This document shows, one piece after another, positions 4,820 through 7,981 of a DNA stretch of 7,981 nt. This DNA comes from Roseiflexaceae bacterium (GTDB taxonomy: Bacteria > Chloroflexota > Chloroflexia > Chloroflexales > Roseiflexaceae): NCBI GenBank assembly GCA_947462525.1, contig CANHPK010000059.1, positions 1-7,981 on the forward strand, written 5' to 3'. Position numbers and translations under genes: made by a program. How positions within the stretch are numbered: position 1 is the stretch's first letter; each line of letters starts with the position of its first letter. Below the pieces are notes generated by a model. The model had not been told where the DNA came from, made no database searches, and was given only the letters and a program-made list of their open reading frames with translations.

Positions 4820-7654
4820 ATGCCTGAACATCGTAACCGCCTGCCACGCCGTCGCAACGGCCGCGACGCACACAACCCACTACCATTATCACTGATACGC
4901 CGCACTACTCCCGGCAACGGGGGCGGCGGTACCTTCATTTCTCGCCTTTTTGTGGGCTGCTTTTCGGCTATTCTCGTCATCGTTGTGATCCTGGGGATTG
5001 TCGGCTATGCGGCGTACGCATCGCTCACCGCAGAGCTGTTACCACGCCTCGAGACTATTCGTGGCCGGACCACCTTCGAGACGAGTCGGTTGCTCGACCG
5101 CAATGGGGTGGTTTTGTACGAATTCTTTGGTACCGGCCGCCGCACGAAAGTCGGGCTCGGCGATGTATCGAAAGATTTGATCAATGGGACGATTTCCATC
5201 GAAGACAAAACCTTTTACTCCAACCCAGGCGTGGATTACATCGGTATTGCACGTGCAGCATTCTACAGCGCTACTGCAGGTGAAGTAGTCGGTGGTGGTT
5301 CGACAATCTCGCAACAAGTCATCAAGCAAGTGGTCCTCACCGAACAAGAACGCTCCAACGACATCGAAAGCCGCATTCGCCGCAAAGTCGTCGAAGTAGT
5401 GCTCGCCCAAGAGATTTCGAATCAATACACCAAAGACGAAATTCTCGAACTCTACGTCAACGAAATCTATTACGGCAACCTCGCCTACGGCATCGAAGCT
5501 GCCTCGAACACATACTTCAAAACCACCGCTGCCCAGCTCACCCTGCCACAAGCAGCACTGTTGGCCGGGATGCCACAACTCCCCACTGACTATGATCCGT
5601 ATCTCTATGCAGTCAACAACACCATTCCTGGGATAAGCCTCAATGCAGGCTGGCGCAGTCCCTCGTACGACCTGGGCGACGACACGAGTCCAACCAAATG
5701 GCGTCAGATTGCTGTGTTGCGCCAAATGGTAGACAACGGATACATCACCGAAGGAGCGGCCGTTGCAGCTGCTTCAGAAGATCTGCGTTTCGCAGGCGTC
5801 GAAGTACCCATCAACGCGCCGCATTTCGTCTTCTACGTGCGCCGCATGCTCGAAGAACAATACGGACCGCAATTCGCGACATTGGGGTATTCGATTTACA
5901 CCACGATTGACCTGGAACTCCAACAAACCGCCCAGAAAATCGCCACCGAACGCATTGCAGAGCTCGTCGAGCGTAACATCCACAATGCCTCGGTGGTCGT
6001 GATGCAACCCAATACGGGCCAAATTCTGGCGATGGTCGGCAGTGTCGATTACAACCGCACCGAACAAACCAAAACCGAAGGTTTTGATGGCAACGTCCTC
6101 GACGGTCAGGTCAATGTAGCAACGAACCTGCGTCAACCGGGGTCCGCACTCAAGCCCTTCAACTACCTGGCTGCCATGGAACGCGGGATGACTCCGGCCA
6201 CCGTCATGTGGGACGTCGAAAAGACCTTTCCATCGCTGGGAACAGAACGCTATACCCCAAAAAACTACAACGGGAAGTGGAATGGCCCCCTGCGTATGCG
6301 CCAAGCACTCGCAAACTCACTCAACATGCCAGCCATCGATGCACTCCGGTACGGCGGCATCAGTAACTTGCTCGGCTTACTCGATCGCGTCGGCATCAAA
6401 TCACTCAAGCGCGGTGAAGGATTTTATGGCCTCGCCCTCACACTCGGTGGTGGGGAGGTAACCCCCCTCGAACTGACCACTGCATACAACACAATAGCCA
6501 GCAACGGCATCTACTACGAACCACAGGCGATACTCAAAGTCGTCGATCCGACCGGCACCATCGTTGATCAACTGGCAGCCCCGGTTGGCATCCCTGCGGT
6601 CAAACCCGACATCGTCGGAATCATCGTCGACATGATGAGTGACGACAATGCCCGAGCAGCAATATGGGGCACCAACAGCAAACTCAAATTGTCACGGCCT
6701 GCAGGCGTCAAAACTGGGACGTCCAACGACTGGCGCGATGCGTGGGCACTGGGGTACACACCATATGTCACCATCGGTGTCTGGACGGGGAACAACAACA
6801 ACGAACCGACAGACAAAGTCGAAAGTCTCACCGGCGGCGGTATCATTTGGCGCAATATCATGGAGTATATTTTCGCAAACGAACGCCTCAATACCCTGCT
6901 TGCCGAGCCTTTCAACGGTGAGTTGCCCATCGCGTTCACCCGCCCCAAAGGCATCACCGAACAACCCATTTGCCCACTCCCTGGGCCGTTCAACAATCGT
7001 TCAACCGAGCTGTTCACGCGCACCATGGGAGCGGGGCCAATTGCACCGTTGCCGAGTGACGAACCGTCGCTTCCCGATCCGACAGGGTTGCCAGACCAAG
7101 GCGGCCCAGATCCGTGCGCTGGATTACTCCAACCGGTTACCGTGGTCAAAATCAACCTAGATTTGCCGCTGTCCGGGGTTATTACGGACACGGCGGTTAT
7201 TTCGACCAGTCTGTGCACCCCCACCGAAGGGCTATCGGTTCCACCGGATCGGTTAGTCAATGCCGTCGCGTGGATTGTCCCACCGCCCGAACCCGATATT
7301 AACGTCAATCTCAATTGGGAGGTGGCTTCCAACGCTGCAGAACGAATTCCGCCGATTTTGCCGTTTGATGCAGCAATGATACCGGTCTGTACAACCGAAC
7401 TGCTTGGTCAGTTTGGGCCACCGGTCGAAGGTGCGGTGCGCATGCCCGAGCTCCGCAAAATGGATGCACAGACGGCGCTCAGCACACTGAATCAATTGGG
7501 TATCACGAATGTGTTCGTTGATGAGCAATCGCGTGAACGCATCCCCGAAGTCTTCGACCAATACGGACCATACGAAGTCATCGGAAGCATTCCGTCCGTC
7601 GGTGAATGGATACTTCCTGGCGCATCAGTGGTTATCGGCGCACGCGGTCCATAA
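4820..7654 (+). CDS. Bifunctional class A penicillin-binding protein (PBP1A type): GT51 glycosyltransferase plus transpeptidase, with C-terminal PASTA domain
   Basis: A 944-residue membrane-anchored synthase that polymerises lipid II and cross-links peptidoglycan outside the membrane. Order: basic cytoplasmic tail (1-41), one membrane helix (about 43-66), and GT51 domain (about 85-260) with catalytic Glu128 in IEDKTFYSNPG, GGGSTISQQ (158-166), RRKVVEVVLAQE (187-198) and YVNEIYYG (212-219). The transpeptidase domain (about 355-690) has SALK (442-445, nucleophile Ser442), SLN (500-502) and KTGTS (631-635). A Pro-rich linker (about 700-870) carries four Cys (718, 766, 799, 857). A PASTA-like domain spans about 872-940 (MPELRKMDAQTALSTL near its start, IPSVGEWILPGASVVI near its end). 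In the first GT motif Asn135 replaces the usual His. ATG 4820 is chosen over the upstream ATG at 4721 because the tail and helix then have normal form, GGAG lies 11 nt upstream, and the probable -10 lies between the two. The gene appears monocistronic and converges on the next gene. Confidence 0.95.
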   Translation: MPEHRNRLPRRRNGRDAHNPLPLSLIRRTTPGNGGGGTFISRLFVGCFSAILVIVVILGIVGYAAYASLTAELLPRLETIRGRTTFETSRLLDRNGVVLYEFFGTGRRTKVGLGDVSKDLINGTISIEDKTFYSNPGVDYIGIARAAFYSATAGEVVGGGSTISQQVIKQVVLTEQERSNDIESRIRRKVVEVVLAQEISNQYTKDEILELYVNEIYYGNLAYGIEAASNTYFKTTAAQLTLPQAALLAGMPQLPTDYDPYLYAVNNTIPGISLNAGWRSPSYDLGDDTSPTKWRQIAVLRQMVDNGYITEGAAVAAASEDLRFAGVEVPINAPHFVFYVRRMLEEQYGPQFATLGYSIYTTIDLELQQTAQKIATERIAELVERNIHNASVVVMQPNTGQILAMVGSVDYNRTEQTKTEGFDGNVLDGQVNVATNLRQPGSALKPFNYLAAMERGMTPATVMWDVEKTFPSLGTERYTPKNYNGKWNGPLRMRQALANSLNMPAIDALRYGGISNLLGLLDRVGIKSLKRGEGFYGLALTLGGGEVTPLELTTAYNTIASNGIYYEPQAILKVVDPTGTIVDQLAAPVGIPAVKPDIVGIIVDMMSDDNARAAIWGTNSKLKLSRPAGVKTGTSNDWRDAWALGYTPYVTIGVWTGNNNNEPTDKVESLTGGGIIWRNIMEYIFANERLNTLLAEPFNGELPIAFTRPKGITEQPICPLPGPFNNRSTELFTRTMGAGPIAPLPSDEPSLPDPTGLPDQGGPDPCAGLLQPVTVVKINLDLPLSGVITDTAVISTSLCTPTEGLSVPPDRLVNAVAWIVPPPEPDINVNLNWEVASNAAERIPPILPFDAAMIPVCTTELLGQFGPPVEGAVRMPELRKMDAQTALSTLNQLGITNVFVDEQSRERIPEVFDQYGPYEVIGSIPSVGEWILPGASVVIGARGP

Positions 7655-7664
7655 CGTCACCATC

Positions 7665-7981
7665 TCAATCGAGTAACACCTGCAACACCTGCTCGTGCAC
7701 CTCTGGCCCATGCCCTGACTCGCTCAAGGCATGGGCGATTGTTTGCCACCACGGTGTATCTTCGGTCACCACGATGTTCCACCGTGCGAGAGTTTTGAGC
7801 TTTTCCGGCCAACACTCCGCAACCACCACCACGGGGGTGGCCATCGTGAGGCGAACACTCCCCGCAGGCGTGCCGCTCGATTGCCGTGTGGTGCCCTCGA
7901 GGAGCTGCTGTGCGTTCTGACCCATCCACCCTGCACGCAGGTGCACAGGGCACGCCGCGGCGAACGTCGACGTCCATTGCA
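7665..7981 (-). CDS. C-terminal end of an unrecognised protein, 5' part outside the window
   Basis: The minus-strand frame is open from the right edge to TGA at 7667-7665, about 105 codons. An internal GTG at 7946 could be taken as a start, but the frame continues upstream to the edge without a stop and has no good ribosome binding site there. A truncated larger gene is therefore more likely. Visible features are a Trp/Gln-rich segment (GWMGQNAQQLLEGTT), a hydrophobic strand-like stretch (MATPVVVVAECWPEKL) and an acidic, helix-like end (EVHEQVLQVLLD). Composition is normal for soluble protein, unlike the Cys/Arg/Gly-rich overlapping frame 7977-7657. It converges on the PBP gene, with 10 bp between stop codons. 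I do not recognise the family and assign no function. Confidence 0.6.
   Translation of the reverse strand, partial: QWTSTFAAACPVHLRAGWMGQNAQQLLEGTTRQSSGTPAGSVRLTMATPVVVVAECWPEKLKTLARWNIVVTEDTPWWQTIAHALSESGHGPEVHEQVLQVLLD
7706..7740 (+). terminator. Possible terminator of the PBP transcript, inside the convergent coding end
   Basis: Two perfect 9-base, GC-rich arms (7706-7714 GCCCATGCC and 7728-7736 GGCATGGGC) flank a 13-base loop, followed by GATTGTTT. It begins 52 nt after the PBP stop codon. The T-run is interrupted and starts three bases after the stem, so this is a weak prediction. It lies within the coding end of the leftward gene and may be only a coding coincidence. Confidence 0.35.

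Noticed and set aside
4765..4980. Upstream extension of the ATL reading frame to ATG 4980
   Set aside because: It runs antisense through the PBP start, is Arg/Pro-rich and unlike the family. GTG 4764 has its own ribosome binding site and gives the usual length.
5039..5725. 228-codon minus-strand open frame antisense to the PBP gene
   Set aside because: It is a frame shadow of a strongly coding gene whose motifs are unmistakable. It shows no recognisable domain and no good ribosome binding site.
6568..7332. 254-codon minus-strand open frame antisense to the PBP transpeptidase and linker
   Set aside because: It is a shadow with Ser/Gly/Thr-rich composition and no domain, and it lies fully inside the PBP gene.
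7657..7977. 106-codon minus-strand frame overlapping the right-edge gene
   Set aside because: It is rich in Cys, Arg, Gly and His and looks like a frame shadow. The overlapping frame ending at 7665 has normal protein composition and runs open to the edge.
1..7981. Mobile element, CRISPR, tRNA or tandem-repeat content
   Set aside because: I saw no transposase, terminal inverted repeats, regularly spaced repeats or tRNA-like cloverleaf. Genes are tightly packed and of chromosomal type.

Overview
The window is ordinary, dense bacterial chromosome with moderate-to-high GC. I see no mobile element, phage gene, CRISPR array, rRNA or tRNA. The best phylum guess is Chloroflexota, from the style of the class A penicillin-binding protein (Asn in place of His in its first glycosyltransferase motif, C-terminal PASTA domain) and from the oxidoreductase types. 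This is a low-confidence inference.

Left and centre (1-4764) is a leftward gene string. In transcription order it holds a GTG-started alkyltransferase-like (ATL) protein (4764-4465), an MFS transporter (4415-3225) and a Gfo/Idh/MocA oxidoreductase with a perfect Shine-Dalgarno (3192-2140). A second, different Gfo/Idh/MocA oxidoreductase (2143-893) is coupled to the first through an ATGA stop/start overlap. A 13-bp perfect hairpin with a short T-run (817-849) closes this unit. Beyond it, a BadF/BadG-type N-acetylhexosamine kinase (760 to the left edge) is cut at its C-terminus. It has its own ribosome binding site but no clear promoter. The transporter, two dehydrogenase-like enzymes and sugar kinase together look like a small uptake and oxidation/phosphorylation module for a sugar, amino sugar or cyclitol that the sequence does not identify.

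The right side (4820-7654) is one rightward gene for a bifunctional PBP1A-type peptidoglycan synthase: cytoplasmic basic tail, membrane anchor, GT51 glycosyltransferase, transpeptidase, Pro-rich/Cys-bearing linker and PASTA domain. It diverges from the ATL gene across a 55-bp spacer. An extended -10 (TGGTACAAT) sits there and overlaps the ATL ribosome binding site region on the other strand.

The right edge (7981-7665) carries the C-terminal end of a leftward gene that I do not recognise. It converges on the PBP gene with a 10-bp gap. A 9-bp hairpin inside this coding end could terminate the PBP transcript.

Nothing here is clearly a new system. The items most worth following are the paired oxidoreductases with variant motifs, the ATL gene at the head of the sugar-gene string, and the shared PBP/ATL control region.
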